64,000 nucleotides of DNA, taken from assembly GCF_900115585.1 (NCBI RefSeq), contig NZ_FOWZ01000001.1, positions 682,001-746,000 of the forward strand, in the 5' to 3' direction. Both the position numbers and the translations under genes were made by a program. The stretch is from Qipengyuania nanhaisediminis (lineage in GTDB: Bacteria; Pseudomonadota; Alphaproteobacteria; Sphingomonadales; Sphingomonadaceae). A model generated the notes under the pieces. That model made no database searches, was not told the origin of the DNA, and saw nothing but the letters and a program-made list of their open reading frames with translations. Below, piece after piece: positions 26,109 to 35,053 of the stretch. The stretch's first letter is position 1, and each line of letters begins with the position of its first letter.

Positions 26109-26765
26109 TTAATAAGGCAAGTCCTTGCCGGTGTAGTCGACGTAGCGGAAGCCGCTCTTCCCCGCGGCGCCCTCGACCACATCGGCAAGGCCTTTCACGC
26201 TTTCATCGACGGTGATCTTGGCATTGGGGCCGCCCATGTCGGTCTGGACCCAGCCCGGATGCAGCGCGAGCGTGGCAATGCCGCGCGGACCCGCGTCCTG
26301 CTCCGAAACGCCCTTGGCCAGCATATTGAGCGCCGCCTTGCTGGTGCGGTAAAGCTCGAACCCGCCCGAGCTGTCTTCGATCGAACCCATGAGCGAGGTC
26401 ATGAAGGCAAGCGTTCCGCCGTCCGCGATATGCGGCAAGACGGACTTGGCGAGATGCACCGGGCCGAAGGCATTGGTCATCATCACCTCGGCCACCTCGT
26501 CCGCAGTCGCATCGACGGCCGACTGGTGTTTCGCGCCGGTGATCCCGGCATTCACGATTACCGCATCGACCTTGGTGTCGAAGCCCTCGAAGGTTTCGGG
26601 CTTGGTCACGTCCATCGTCTCGATGCGCACGTCGTCGAGCGCGTGCAGCTCGTGGCTGGTGGAGCGTTCGGTCGCGATGACGTCCCAGCCGCGGCTCTTG
26701 AATTCCTTGGCGAGGCCGAGGCCGATGCCGCGCGATGCGCCGACGATGAGGATGGTCTTGCTCAT
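26109..26765 (-). CDS. Short-chain dehydrogenase/reductase
   Basis: 218 residues. The NAD(P) motif is ILIVGASRGIGLGLAKEF; VIVNAGI is the NAG block; the catalytic Ser lies in AFMTSLMGS and Tyr-Lys in YRTSKAAL (YxxxK). This matches the small SDR group related to fungal C-factor/CsgA-like proteins. The substrate is unknown. The aldehyde dehydrogenase gene ends six bases upstream, so the two probably form an operon. Confidence 0.88.
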   Translation of the reverse strand: MSKTILIVGASRGIGLGLAKEFKSRGWDVIATERSTSHELHALDDVRIETMDVTKPETFEGFDTKVDAVIVNAGITGAKHQSAVDATADEVAEVMMTNAFGPVHLAKSVLPHIADGGTLAFMTSLMGSIEDSSGGFELYRTSKAALNMLAKGVSEQDAGPRGIATLALHPGWVQTDMGGPNAKITVDESVKGLADVVEGAAGKSGFRYVDYTGKDLPY

Positions 26766-26770
26766 TTCGA

Positions 26771-28144
26771 TTATCCTTCCGCCGGATAGACCAGCGTCTT
26801 GAGGTTCATGAATTCATGCAGGCCGTGGTGCGACAATTCGCGCCCGAAGCCCGATTTCTTGATGCCGCCGAAGGGCGCTTCGATCTTGGAGCCATTGACG
26901 GCGTTGAAAGTCGTCATGCCCGCTTCGATACGGTTGGCGAAAATCTCGCGCTCTTCGTCGTCATTGGTCCAGACTGCCGAGCCGAGGCCGAAAGGTATGG
27001 CGTTGGCGATAGTGATCGCCTCCTCGATGCCCTTCGCCTTGTAGATCTGGCCGACGGGGCCGAAGATTTCGTCGGTCCCGGTCTCGCTCGCGAGCGGCAC
27101 GTCGGTCAGCAATCCGGCGGTCATCCACGCGCCCTCGCTGTCCAGCTTCTCGCCTCCGAACAGGAGTGTGCAGCCTTCATCCTTCGCCGTGGCGACCTGG
27201 TCGAGCACAGTGTCGCGCTGCCCCTCGCTCGACAGCGGGCCGAGCTCGGTATCGTCATCCATCGGATCGCCGAGCTTAACGTCCTTGAGCGCGGCGATGA
27301 ATTTTTCGGCGAAGGCATCGTGGATGTCGGCATGGACGATGGTGCGCTTGCCGCAGATACAGGACTGGCCGTTATTCTGGATGCGCGCGAAGACCGCGTC
27401 CTCCACCGCCTGGTCGAGATCGGCGGACGGCATGACGACGAAAGGATCGCTGCCGCCAAGTTCCAGTACGACCTTTTTCAAATGCTTGCCCGCCTGCTGG
27501 GCCACTGCGCTACCCGCGCCTTCGCTGCCGGTCAGTGTAGCGGCGACGATACGCGTGTCGGCAATGACGTCGCCGATGGGATCGGAGGAAACGCACAGGT
27601 TCTGGAAGAGGCCTTCCGGCCCGCCAGCCTCGAGCACCAGTTCTTCCATCCGGTGCGCCACGCCCTGCACGATGCTGGCGTGTTTCAGGACGCCGACATT
27701 GCCGGCAAGGATGGTCGGCGCAAGGAAGCGCACTACCTGCCAGAAAGGGAAATTCCAGGGCATGACGGCGAGGACCGGGCCCTGCGGCAGCCAGCGGCCT
27801 TCTGCGCGTCCGCCGTCCGACAGCTCCCAGAATTCCGATTCCAGCATGGGCGGGCCGGCTTCGGCGAAATAGTGGAACAGGCTGGCGCATTTCTCGACCT
27901 CGCCGCGCGCCTGCGTGATCGGCTTGCCCATCTCGGTTACCGCGAGGCGGGCCAGCTCTTCCTTGTTGCTTTCGTAGAGATCGCCGAGGGCGGAGAGCAA
28001 TTCCACCCGCTGCTCGATCGGGCTCGTGCGCCATTCGCGGTAGGTGCGCGTCGCCGCTTCCAGCTTCGCGTCGATGCCGTTGTCGTCGAGCGTTTCGTAA
28101 GTGGCGATGGTTTCGCCGGTGGCGGGGTTGGTCGTGGTAATCAA
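26771..28144 (-). CDS. NAD(P)-dependent aldehyde dehydrogenase, succinate-semialdehyde type
   Basis: 457 residues. PWNFPFWQVVRFLAP and the C-terminal PFGGIKKSGFGRELS are family blocks; the general base Glu is in VLELGGSDPFVV and the nucleophilic Cys in NNGQSCICGKR. The length and the sequence TNPATGETIATY at the N-terminus match the GabD2-like succinate-semialdehyde dehydrogenase group. The true substrate is not proved; no GABA transaminase is adjacent. Confidence 0.88.
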   Translation of the reverse strand: MITTTNPATGETIATYETLDDNGIDAKLEAATRTYREWRTSPIEQRVELLSALGDLYESNKEELARLAVTEMGKPITQARGEVEKCASLFHYFAEAGPPMLESEFWELSDGGRAEGRWLPQGPVLAVMPWNFPFWQVVRFLAPTILAGNVGVLKHASIVQGVAHRMEELVLEAGGPEGLFQNLCVSSDPIGDVIADTRIVAATLTGSEGAGSAVAQQAGKHLKKVVLELGGSDPFVVMPSADLDQAVEDAVFARIQNNGQSCICGKRTIVHADIHDAFAEKFIAALKDVKLGDPMDDDTELGPLSSEGQRDTVLDQVATAKDEGCTLLFGGEKLDSEGAWMTAGLLTDVPLASETGTDEIFGPVGQIYKAKGIEEAITIANAIPFGLGSAVWTNDDEEREIFANRIEAGMTTFNAVNGSKIEAPFGGIKKSGFGRELSHHGLHEFMNLKTLVYPAEG

Positions 28145-28204
28145 GCGGGCGCTCCTTTGGGCCTATACCCGTTCAATCGCCGCGCCCCGCCATGCGTTCC
28201 GCGC

Positions 28205-28906
28205 TTATTTGCGGCGGAAGCGGAAGTACCAGACCTCGTGGCCGTAGGTGTTGCGCGCCTTGTGTTCGTAGCGCGTCTCGCACCAGCCGGATGGACGGTT
28301 TTCCCAACTCTCGCGTCCGTCGACAAGCCATTCGAATTCATCGGTAAAGCGGCGCATGACCATGAGCGCGTGGCGCAGGTAAACCGGGTGGTCGGTCCCG
28401 AACCGGAATTCGCCACCGGGCTTGAGCTTGTCGGCGATCATGCGGACCGGCCCGTCGTTCATCATCCGGCGCTTGGCGTGCTTGTTCTTGGGCCAGGGAT
28501 CGGGATGGAGGAGGTAGAGCATCGTCAGGCCCCCATCGGGAACGCGGGCCAGCGCCTCCAATGCATCGCCGTGCTGGATACGGACATTGGCAAGGCCGCC
28601 GTCACGGATATGGGTCAGCGCCTGCGCCACACCATTAAGGAAGGGCTCGGCCCCGATGAACCCGTGGTCGGGCAAGAGGTCGGCACGATAGGCCAGATGC
28701 TCGCCCGCGCCAAAGCCGATCTCGAAATGCAGCGGGCGCTCGAAACCGAACAGGCGCTCGGACGTCACCGGTCCCTCGGCGGGGACGGCGATCTGGGGCA
28801 GCAGCTTGTCGACCAGTTCCTGCTGGGCGGCGCGCAGGGGCTTGCCCTGGCTGCGGCCATACAGCCGGTTGAGCGTGGTCGGATCGCCTTCCTTGAATGC
28901 TGACAT
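28205..28906 (-). CDS. trmB: tRNA (guanine-46-N7)-methyltransferase
   Basis: 233 residues. It methylates G46 of the tRNA variable loop. LHFEIGFGAGEHLAYRA is the SAM-binding motif, FIGAEPFLNGVAQAL follows, and LHPDPWPKNKHAKRRM is the highly diagnostic TrmB block. The ending WYFRFRRK is basic. The ATG at 28904-28906 gives the usual family length; in-frame readings upstream add unrelated sequence. The following aldehyde dehydrogenase gene is 60 bases away on the same strand. Confidence 0.94.
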   Translation of the reverse strand: MSAFKEGDPTTLNRLYGRSQGKPLRAAQQELVDKLLPQIAVPAEGPVTSERLFGFERPLHFEIGFGAGEHLAYRADLLPDHGFIGAEPFLNGVAQALTHIRDGGLANVRIQHGDALEALARVPDGGLTMLYLLHPDPWPKNKHAKRRMMNDGPVRMIADKLKPGGEFRFGTDHPVYLRHALMVMRRFTDEFEWLVDGRESWENRPSGWCETRYEHKARNTYGHEVWYFRFRRK

Positions 28907-29006
28907 GGGGCGCGGCGCTAAGCCGATTGCGCCCGACTTGTCCAGAGGCAGGCGAGGGCTTGCCGCTTGTAGCGGGCGGGAAACGCACGCTAGGCGTTCA
29001 GGCGAA

Positions 29007-29897
29007 ATGGCCGTCACTGCATCCGATCAAACGCATGGTCCGCGCATCGCGGTGCTGATGACGTGCCACAACCGGCGCGAGACGACTCTCGCCTGTCTTC
29101 GCGCGCTTGCCGACCAGCCGGAGTTCCGGGACGATGATCTTTTCCTTGTCGATGACGGATCGCAGGACGGAACGGGCAGGGCGGTGCTCGACCTCTTGCC
29201 GCAGGCCAATGTCATCGAGGGTGACGGCACGCTGTTCTGGAACGGCGGAATGCGGCTGGCCTGGGAACGGGCGAGCGCGGCGGCCACGGACTACGACTGG
29301 TATTTCTGGCTGAACGACGATGTCGAACTCCTTCCGTGCGCGCTGGAGGGCATGCTGACCGATGCCGAGCAATCGCGGGATGAGCGCGGCGCGGTAATCT
29401 GCGCAGGAGCAACCCTTGCACGCGGGCCGGAGGGGGAGGTCACTTATGGCGGACATCTCAGGCCTGAACCGCTCCGCAGGCCATTGCGGATGAGACTAGC
29501 CACACCCGATGGCGCGCCGCAGAAGATCGACACGATCAGCGGCAATGCGGTGCTGGTGTCGGCAGCGGCTTTCGAGCGTCTCGGCCCGCTCGATCCCATG
29601 TTCGAGCATATCTACGGCGACCTCGATTATGGCCTGCGTGCCGGGGCTGCCGGTATCCCTTGCGTGCTTGCGGGCAAGCCGGTCGGCTATTGTGATGCCA
29701 ATCCGGTCGCGGGAAGTTCGCTCGACCCCGTCTTGTCCAAGTTCGCGAGACTGCGCGCGCGCTGGCGGGAGGCCGGTGCAATCCATGGTCGCGACTGGCG
29801 GCGGTTCGTGGCGCGATACAGCAGCTCGCCGATCACCCGCATGGGCCACCGCCTCTCACCCTATCTTCGCATCCTGCTGGACAGGCCGCACCAATAA
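29007..29897 (+). CDS. Family 2 glycosyltransferase (rhamnosyltransferase-like)
   Basis: 296 residues. IAVLMTCHNRRETTLACLRAL is the GT-A start, FLVDDGSQDGT the nucleotide-binding DDGS block, and WFWLNDDVEL (as FWLNDDVELLP) the DxD-like metal site. ISGNAVLVSAAAFERLGPLDPMF matches the rhamnosyltransferase-type GT2 group. It probably adds a sugar to a cell-surface glycan or exopolysaccharide; no neighbouring glycan genes narrow this down. The ATG at 29007 is preceded by a weak AGG. It diverges from trmB. Confidence 0.85.
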   Translation: MAVTASDQTHGPRIAVLMTCHNRRETTLACLRALADQPEFRDDDLFLVDDGSQDGTGRAVLDLLPQANVIEGDGTLFWNGGMRLAWERASAAATDYDWYFWLNDDVELLPCALEGMLTDAEQSRDERGAVICAGATLARGPEGEVTYGGHLRPEPLRRPLRMRLATPDGAPQKIDTISGNAVLVSAAAFERLGPLDPMFEHIYGDLDYGLRAGAAGIPCVLAGKPVGYCDANPVAGSSLDPVLSKFARLRARWREAGAIHGRDWRRFVARYSSSPITRMGHRLSPYLRILLDRPHQ

Positions 29898-29901
29898 CGA
29901 A

Positions 29902-29934
29902 AAGGCCCGGCATCCCTTGTCGGGGCCGGGCCTT
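29902..29934. terminator. Bidirectional terminator between glycosyltransferase and ctrA
   Basis: AAGGCCCGGC (29902-29911) and GCCGGGCCTT (29925-29934) form a perfect 10-bp stem with a 13-nt loop. On the reverse strand the stem is followed by TTTTCGTT, so it most clearly serves ctrA. It also lies five bases after the forward glycosyltransferase stop. Confidence 0.8.
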
Positions 29935-29961
29935 CACTCGCTGTCCAAGCGGTTGATCTTA

Positions 29962-30657
29962 TCAGGCGGCTTCCGCCTCTTCGTTCGGGTCGCGCAGGAC
30001 GTAGCCGCGGCCCCAGACGGTTTCGATGTAGTTCTCACCGCCGCAAGCATGGCTCAATTTCTTGCGCAGCTTGCAGATGAAGACGTCGATGATTTTGAGT
30101 TCGGGTTCGTCCATGCCGCCATAGAGGTGGTTGAGGAACATTTCCTTCGTCAGCGTGGTGCCCTTGCGGAGCGAAAGCAGCTCCAGCATGGCGTATTCCT
30201 TGCCGGTCAGGTGGACGCGGGCGCCGTCGACTTCGACGGTTTTCGCATCGAGGTTCACGGCCAGCTTGCCGGTGCGGATGATCGACTGGCTGTGGCCTTT
30301 CGAACGACGCACAACGGCGTGGATGCGGGCGATCAGTTCTTCGCGATGGAACGGCTTGGTGACGTAATCGTCTGCGCCGAAACCGAAGCTGCGGATCTTG
30401 CTGTCCATTTCGGCAATGCCCGAAAGGATCAGGACCGGGGTCTGCACCTTGGCGACGCGCAGCTTCTTGAGCACGTCATAGCCGTGCATGTCCGGCAGGT
30501 TGAGGTCGAGCAGGATGATATCGTAATCATACAGCTTGCCGAGATCCAAACCCTCTTCGCCCAGATCGGTCGAATAGACGTTGAACCCTTCGGTAGTCAG
30601 CATGAGCTCGATAGCCTTGGCGGTTGTCGGCTCGTCTTCGATCAGCAGTACACGCAT
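29962..30657 (-). CDS. ctrA: Cell-cycle master response regulator CtrA
   Basis: 231 residues. The receiver domain has [10 protein letters not shown] and phosphoacceptor Asp51 in [17 protein letters not shown]; the OmpR-type winged helix has [52 protein letters not shown]. The near-invariant DNA-binding part identifies CtrA, which controls cell-cycle, flagellar and replication genes. The start at 30655-30657 has GGGGGG upstream. It lies downstream of rpoN, and a perfect terminator follows. Confidence 0.96.
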   Translation of the reverse strand: MRVLLIEDEPTTAKAIELMLTTEGFNVYSTDLGEEGLDLGKLYDYDIILLDLNLPDMHGYDVLKKLRVAKVQTPVLILSGIAEMDSKIRSFGFGADDYVTKPFHREELIARIHAVVRRSKGHSQSIIRTGKLAVNLDAKTVEVDGARVHLTGKEYAMLELLSLRKGTTLTKEMFLNHLYGGMDEPELKIIDVFICKLRKKLSHACGGENYIETVWGRGYVLRDPNEEAEAA

Positions 30658-30717
30658 GGGTCTGGTCCCCCCTTGCCCCTGTTTGCGGTAACCCCCTGTA
30701 AAGAGGTGTTGCCCGTT

Positions 30718-30798
30718 GTTAACCACAGCAGGTCTGAACGGAAAAGGTTAACGTGGAGTAAAAAGGGTTAACATTTTTCAGTGTTGCAGATGGGACTC
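30718..30798 (-). promoter_or_regulatory. ctrA upstream region with three GTTAAC sites and a GANTC site
   Basis: GTTAAC occurs at 30718-30723, 30747-30752 and 30767-30772, each extended to TTAACC on one strand, which is the CtrA half-site. GACTC at 30794-30798, a CcrM methylation site (GANTC), overlaps the rpoN stop. No full TTAA-N7-TTAA box is present. The layout suggests autoregulation and methylation control as at the Caulobacter ctrA promoters; that is inference. Confidence 0.5.
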
Positions 30799-32251
30799 AC
30801 AATGATTTCAGCTTCTTCTCGCGGCGGCGCTGCGCGGAAGAGCCGATGCCGATGGCCTCGCGGTACTTCGCCACGGTGCGTCGGGCGAGGTCGAAGCCCT
30901 CTTCGTTGAGGAGGTCGGCCAGCTTCTGGTCGGACAGGACCTTCTTCGGGTCCTCCCCTTCGCACAGCGCCTTGATGCGCGCCTTGATCGCTTCGCTGCT
31001 GGCGCCTTCGCCGTCGGCGGCCGCGACGCCGCTGGAGAAGAAGTATTTCATCTCGAACGTGCCGCGCGGGCAGTGGAGGTATTTGTTGCTCGTCACGCGG
31101 CTGACGGTGCTTTCGTGCATCTCGATTTCTTCCGCTACTTCGCGCAGGGTCAGCGGGCGCATCGCGGATACGCCTTCGCGGAAGAAGCCCTCCTGCCGCT
31201 TAACGATTTCGCTGGCGGTTTTGAGGATGGTCTTCTGCCGCTGGTCCAAGGCGCGGATCAGCCAGTCGGCCTCGCCCAGCTGTTCATTAAGCCATTTGCG
31301 CGAAGCCTTGTCCCGCGCCCCCGATTCCAGTTCCGTGTAATATTCGCGGTTCACCACCAGGCGCGGCAGGCTCGCCTCGTTGATGCGGATCGACCAGCCG
31401 GTCTTGCCTTTCGGTGTGACCAGAACGTCGGGTACGACCGCCGCCTCGCTCGCGCCGCCGTACTGGCAGCCCGGCTTGGGATCGTATCCTTTGAGTTCCG
31501 CCAGCATGTCCGCGAAATCTTCATCATCGACGTCGCACAACCGCTTCAACCGGGCGATATCGCCATTGGCCAGGAGGTCGAGATTGTCGATCAGCCGCGC
31601 CATGCAGGGATCGTAGCGGTCGGCCTCCTTGGCTTGCAGGGCAAGGCATTCGCTGATCGACCGCGCTCCGACGCCGGTGGGATCGAGCGACTGGACGAGC
31701 TCCAGTGCGCGCTCGACTTCCGCCAGCGGCGCGCCCAGTTCGTCCGACAGTTGGCGGAGTTCCGCCTGGAGGTAACCGGCGTCGTCCAGCTCGTGGATAA
31801 TCCGGATCGCTATAAGCGCCTCGCGCGCGTCGTGCGCCTGCGCGCCGACCTGTTCCATCAGGTGCTCGGCCAGCGTAACCCCGTCCGATGTGCGATTTTC
31901 GAATTCGGGCATGTCTTCGCCCGAACCGCCGCCGCTGGCCGCCTGCCCCCAATCGCCCATGTCGCCCGGCGCGGCCTCCGGATCGAGCGCATGCTGGGCA
32001 ATGTCGAGCGCGCCTTCGCCGTCGGGACCCGGCGCGCTGTCATGTTCATCGGGTGATGCCTCGGGGGCGTCCTCTCCGGCCTCGCGCCGCGTTTCCCCGA
32101 TTTCGAGCAGCGGGTTGCTATCCAGCGCTTCGGCGACGAAGGTTTCGATTTCCAAATTGGACAGCGCCAGCAGCTTGATCGCCTGCTGCAATTGCGGCGT
32201 CATCACCAGCGATTGCGTCTGCCGTAGGTCTAGCCTCGGACCGAGCGCCAT
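30797..32251 (-). CDS. rpoN: RNA polymerase sigma-54 factor
   Basis: 484 residues. Region I is the Gln- and Leu-rich N-terminus (LDLRQTQSLVMTPQLQQAIKLLALSNLEIETFV) that contacts activator ATPases. Region II is the acidic, low-complexity part at about 55-115. Region III includes TLREVAEEIEMHESTVSRVTSNKY and the RpoN box ARRTVAKYREA near residue 465. It directs transcription from -24/-12 promoters. The gene sits 26 bases downstream of lptB, the usual alphaproteobacterial order, and upstream of ctrA. Confidence 0.95.
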   Translation of the reverse strand: MALGPRLDLRQTQSLVMTPQLQQAIKLLALSNLEIETFVAEALDSNPLLEIGETRREAGEDAPEASPDEHDSAPGPDGEGALDIAQHALDPEAAPGDMGDWGQAASGGGSGEDMPEFENRTSDGVTLAEHLMEQVGAQAHDAREALIAIRIIHELDDAGYLQAELRQLSDELGAPLAEVERALELVQSLDPTGVGARSISECLALQAKEADRYDPCMARLIDNLDLLANGDIARLKRLCDVDDEDFADMLAELKGYDPKPGCQYGGASEAAVVPDVLVTPKGKTGWSIRINEASLPRLVVNREYYTELESGARDKASRKWLNEQLGEADWLIRALDQRQKTILKTASEIVKRQEGFFREGVSAMRPLTLREVAEEIEMHESTVSRVTSNKYLHCPRGTFEMKYFFSSGVAAADGEGASSEAIKARIKALCEGEDPKKVLSDQKLADLLNEEGFDLARRTVAKYREAIGIGSSAQRRREKKLKSL

Positions 32252-32277
32252 AAGTCAGCTCCGGGCGCGCGCCGCGA

Positions 32278-33063
32278 TCACAGCGTGAAGTTTTCGCCGA
32301 GGTAGAGGCGTTTGACGTTTTCGTCCGCCACCAGTGCCTCGGGCGTTCCGGCGAAGAGCACCTGTCCGCCATAGATGATGCAGGCGCGGTCCACGATTTC
32401 CAGCGTCTCGCGCACGTTGTGATCGGTGATGAGTACGCCGATGCCGCGGGTCTTAAGGTCCTTCACGAGATCGCGGATGTCGCTGATCGAGAGCGGGTCG
32501 ATACCTGCAAAAGGTTCGTCGAGCAGCATGATCGAAGGCTTCGCCGCCAAGGCGCGGGCGATTTCCGCGCGGCGGCGTTCACCGCCCGACAGCGCCATCG
32601 CTGGGCTAGAGCGCAGGCGGGTGAGGCCGAATTCGTCCAGCAGACGCTCCAGTTCCGCTTCTCGTGTCGCCGCGTCCGGTTCGACCATTTCGAGTACGCA
32701 GTTGATATTCTGCTCGACCGTCATCCCGCGAAAGATGCTGGTTTCCTGCGGCAAGTAGCCTAGTCCCAGGATCGCCCGGCGATACATCGGCAGCTTGGTC
32801 ACGTCTTCGCCGTCCATCAGGATGCGGCCCGCATCAGGGCGAACGAGGCCCATGATCGAATAGAAGCACGTCGTCTTGCCCGCGCCGTTGGGGCCCAGGA
32901 GGCCGAGCACTTCGCCTTTGCCGACCGACAGCGAAATATCGGTCAGGACCGCGCGCTTGTCGTAGCTTTTCGCAATGGAAATGACTTCGAGGCCGCCCTG
33001 CGGAATGGGCGGGGCGGCGTCATGCACCGCATCGTTCTCAGGACTCATGGTGAGATCTGCCAT
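32278..33063 (-). CDS. lptB: LPS export ABC transporter ATPase LptB
   Basis: 261 residues. The ATPase powers lipopolysaccharide extraction from the inner membrane with LptFG/LptC. Walker A is GPNGAGKTT (57-65), the Q-loop LPQETSIFRGMTV, signature LSGGERRR and Walker B IMLLDEPFAGIDP, with LITDHNVRETL as the H-loop. The Q-loop and H-loop texts are specific to LptB. The ATG at 33061-33063 is preferred; an ATG five codons later is possible. lptA and lptC, often directly upstream, are absent here. Confidence 0.92.
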   Translation of the reverse strand: MADLTMSPENDAVHDAAPPIPQGGLEVISIAKSYDKRAVLTDISLSVGKGEVLGLLGPNGAGKTTCFYSIMGLVRPDAGRILMDGEDVTKLPMYRRAILGLGYLPQETSIFRGMTVEQNINCVLEMVEPDAATREAELERLLDEFGLTRLRSSPAMALSGGERRRAEIARALAAKPSIMLLDEPFAGIDPLSISDIRDLVKDLKTRGIGVLITDHNVRETLEIVDRACIIYGGQVLFAGTPEALVADENVKRLYLGENFTL

Positions 33064-33267
33064 GGGCTGGCCATAGCATGCATGGCGTCCCTGAAAACCC
33101 CGCGCAGCTTGGGAATCGACGAACTGGCAGGATTTATGCATGGACGTCATAGGGACGTCGTGAAACGCCCCGGGCGAGACGGTCGGGTAATATATCGGAA
33201 GCCGCTTGCCAGAGTTTCGCAATTTTGAAACAATGCGAGTCGGAGAGAAAATACGGGGAGACGCCTG

Positions 33268-33642
33268 ATGGGCAAGGCAATCGACGACGCAGCCGCAGCC
33301 GAGACGCACGACACGGAACACCACCGCGACCTGCGCCGGGCGATGAGCGACAATGTCGCCTACGCGTTGATCGTCTACACCGCCTTGCAGATTTTCATGA
33401 CCGTCCACGCTATGAAGCAGGGCGTATCCTCCATCCTTCCCTATCTCGCGCTCGTTGTGCTCGTGGCCGGTATCATTCCCGCCTGCCGCTGGTTCGAGAA
33501 GCGCTGGGTCAATCTGTCGGACGCCGAAGCGGCCGATCCCGAAATGACGGGCGCGTTCCGCCGCGACCAGATCATGCTGTGGGCACTGGCGATCGGCCTG
33601 CCCGTCCTGCTGACCGGTGCGTTCAAGCTGGCCTTTGCCTGA
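33268..33642 (+). CDS. Three-span integral membrane protein of unknown function
   Basis: 124 residues. A charged N-terminus rich in His and Asp (ETHDTEHHRDLRR) is followed by helices at about 30-46, 57-74 and 104-122. I recognise no family. The ATG follows GGGGAGACGCCTG. The 200 bases between it and the divergent lptB hold a repeated GACGTC but no clear element. Confidence 0.7.
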   Translation: MGKAIDDAAAAETHDTEHHRDLRRAMSDNVAYALIVYTALQIFMTVHAMKQGVSSILPYLALVVLVAGIIPACRWFEKRWVNLSDAEAADPEMTGAFRRDQIMLWALAIGLPVLLTGAFKLAFA

Positions 33643-33706
33643 GCTTGCAGGCGCAGCCTTCGCGCTCTAGCCGGACCCCAACAGGGTTCAGCGGAGTTAT
33701 TCCTAG

Positions 33707-35053
33707 ATGATCGATACCGAAACCGCGCTGGCGCGCTGCGACGACCTCGTGGCGCTGGCCCGCTCCCTCGGAGCGGATGCGGCCGATGCCGTGGCGCGGG
33801 CGGATTCCTCGGAAAGCGTGACCGTCCGCCTGGGCGAACTGGAAGAGGTCGAGCGCACCGAGAGCGAGGAAATCGGCCTGCGCGTTTTCGTGGGCAAGCG
33901 CTCCGCCTCGATCCACACCAGCGACTTCGCACCCGAGGGGCTGAAGGCACTGGCCCAGCGCGCGGTCGAAATGGCGCGTCATGCGCCCGAGGACCCCTAT
34001 GCGGGGTTGGCGGACCGGGATGACCTTTTCTCCGGTGACCTGCCCGATCTCGACCTTTTCGACGATACGAACATCGAACCTGCCGCCTTGCGCGAGGCTG
34101 CGCGTGCCACCGAAGAAGCGGCACGGGCAGTCGAAGGCGTCACCAACAGCAATGGTGGTTCGGCCAGCGCCGGCCAGGCGGTGGTTGCACTCGTCACTTC
34201 GGAAGGCTTCGCGCGCGGCTACTCCGGAACCGGATTTTCGCTGTCCGCCAATGTCATCGCGGGCGAGGGCAGCGACATGCAGACCGACTATGCTTCGCGC
34301 AGCGCCCGTCATTACGCTGACCTGCTTACGCCGGAAGAAATCGGCACGAAGGCGGGCGAGCGGACGGTGGCCAAGGTCAAGCCGGGTTCGGTGCCCAGCG
34401 GCAAGATGCCTGTCGTTTTCGATCCGCGCATCGGGGGCGGCCTTCTCGGCCATTTGATCGGCGCGATGGGCGCGCCTGCAATCGCGCGCAAGGCGAGCTT
34501 CCTGCTCGGCCGCGAAGACGATGAATTGTTCGACAGCAGCATCCGGATCGTCGAAGATCCCTTGCGCGTGCGGGGCATGCGCTCGCGCCCGTTCGACGGC
34601 GAAGGCGTCGCCAGCACACCGCGCGCCTTGGTTGAGAACGGACGGATTTTCGGCTGGCTGAGCAATGTCGCCTCCGCCCGGCAGCTTGGCCTCGGACTGA
34701 CGGGGCATGCGGCGCGTTCGGGGGGCGGCTCGCCCGGCGTCAGCGCCAGCAACGGCCATCTGGAGGCAGGCGATGTAACTCCGGAGGCACTGATGGCCGA
34801 TATTGCCGACGGCCTCTATGTCACGGGCCTCTTCGGGCAGGGGGTCAATATGATCACCGGCGATTACAGCCGCGGCGCAACCGGCTTCCGCATCCGCAAT
34901 GGCGAGATCGCCGGGCCGGTGGCGGAGATCACCATCGCTGGAAACCTGCTGGAGATGTTCCGCGCCATGACGCCTGCAAACGACCTCGAGATGCACAAAT
35001 CGATCAACGTTCCGACAATCCGCGTTGACGGCATGACGGTGGCTGGCGACTGA
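33707..35053 (+). CDS. pmbA: TldE/PmbA family metallopeptidase subunit
   Basis: 448 residues. The family blocks are ESEEIGLRVFVGKRSASIHTSDF, VVFDPRIGGGLLGHLIGA, the C-terminal LFGQGVNMITGDYSRGATGFRIRNGEIAGPVAEITIAGNLLEM and TIRVDGMTVAGD. PmbA (TldE) pairs with TldD, which carries the zinc site, to process peptides such as microcins and to degrade CcdA. tldD is not in this window. The stop overlaps the ATG of the MscS-like gene by one base. Confidence 0.93.
   Translation: MIDTETALARCDDLVALARSLGADAADAVARADSSESVTVRLGELEEVERTESEEIGLRVFVGKRSASIHTSDFAPEGLKALAQRAVEMARHAPEDPYAGLADRDDLFSGDLPDLDLFDDTNIEPAALREAARATEEAARAVEGVTNSNGGSASAGQAVVALVTSEGFARGYSGTGFSLSANVIAGEGSDMQTDYASRSARHYADLLTPEEIGTKAGERTVAKVKPGSVPSGKMPVVFDPRIGGGLLGHLIGAMGAPAIARKASFLLGREDDELFDSSIRIVEDPLRVRGMRSRPFDGEGVASTPRALVENGRIFGWLSNVASARQLGLGLTGHAARSGGGSPGVSASNGHLEAGDVTPEALMADIADGLYVTGLFGQGVNMITGDYSRGATGFRIRNGEIAGPVAEITIAGNLLEMFRAMTPANDLEMHKSINVPTIRVDGMTVAGD

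Noticed and set aside
26558-28144. A defense or toxin-antitoxin function for the SDR-aldehyde dehydrogenase pair or the HNH gene at 14685-15293.
   Set aside because: The SDR and dehydrogenase have clear metabolic motifs, and the HNH protein is of a widespread chromosomal type with no methylase, toxin or recombinase partner nearby.
32278-33267. A longer LptB start reaching upstream to 33408.
   Set aside because: The added N-terminal residues match no ABC protein and overlap the divergent membrane-protein gene; the ATG at 33063 gives the normal family length.
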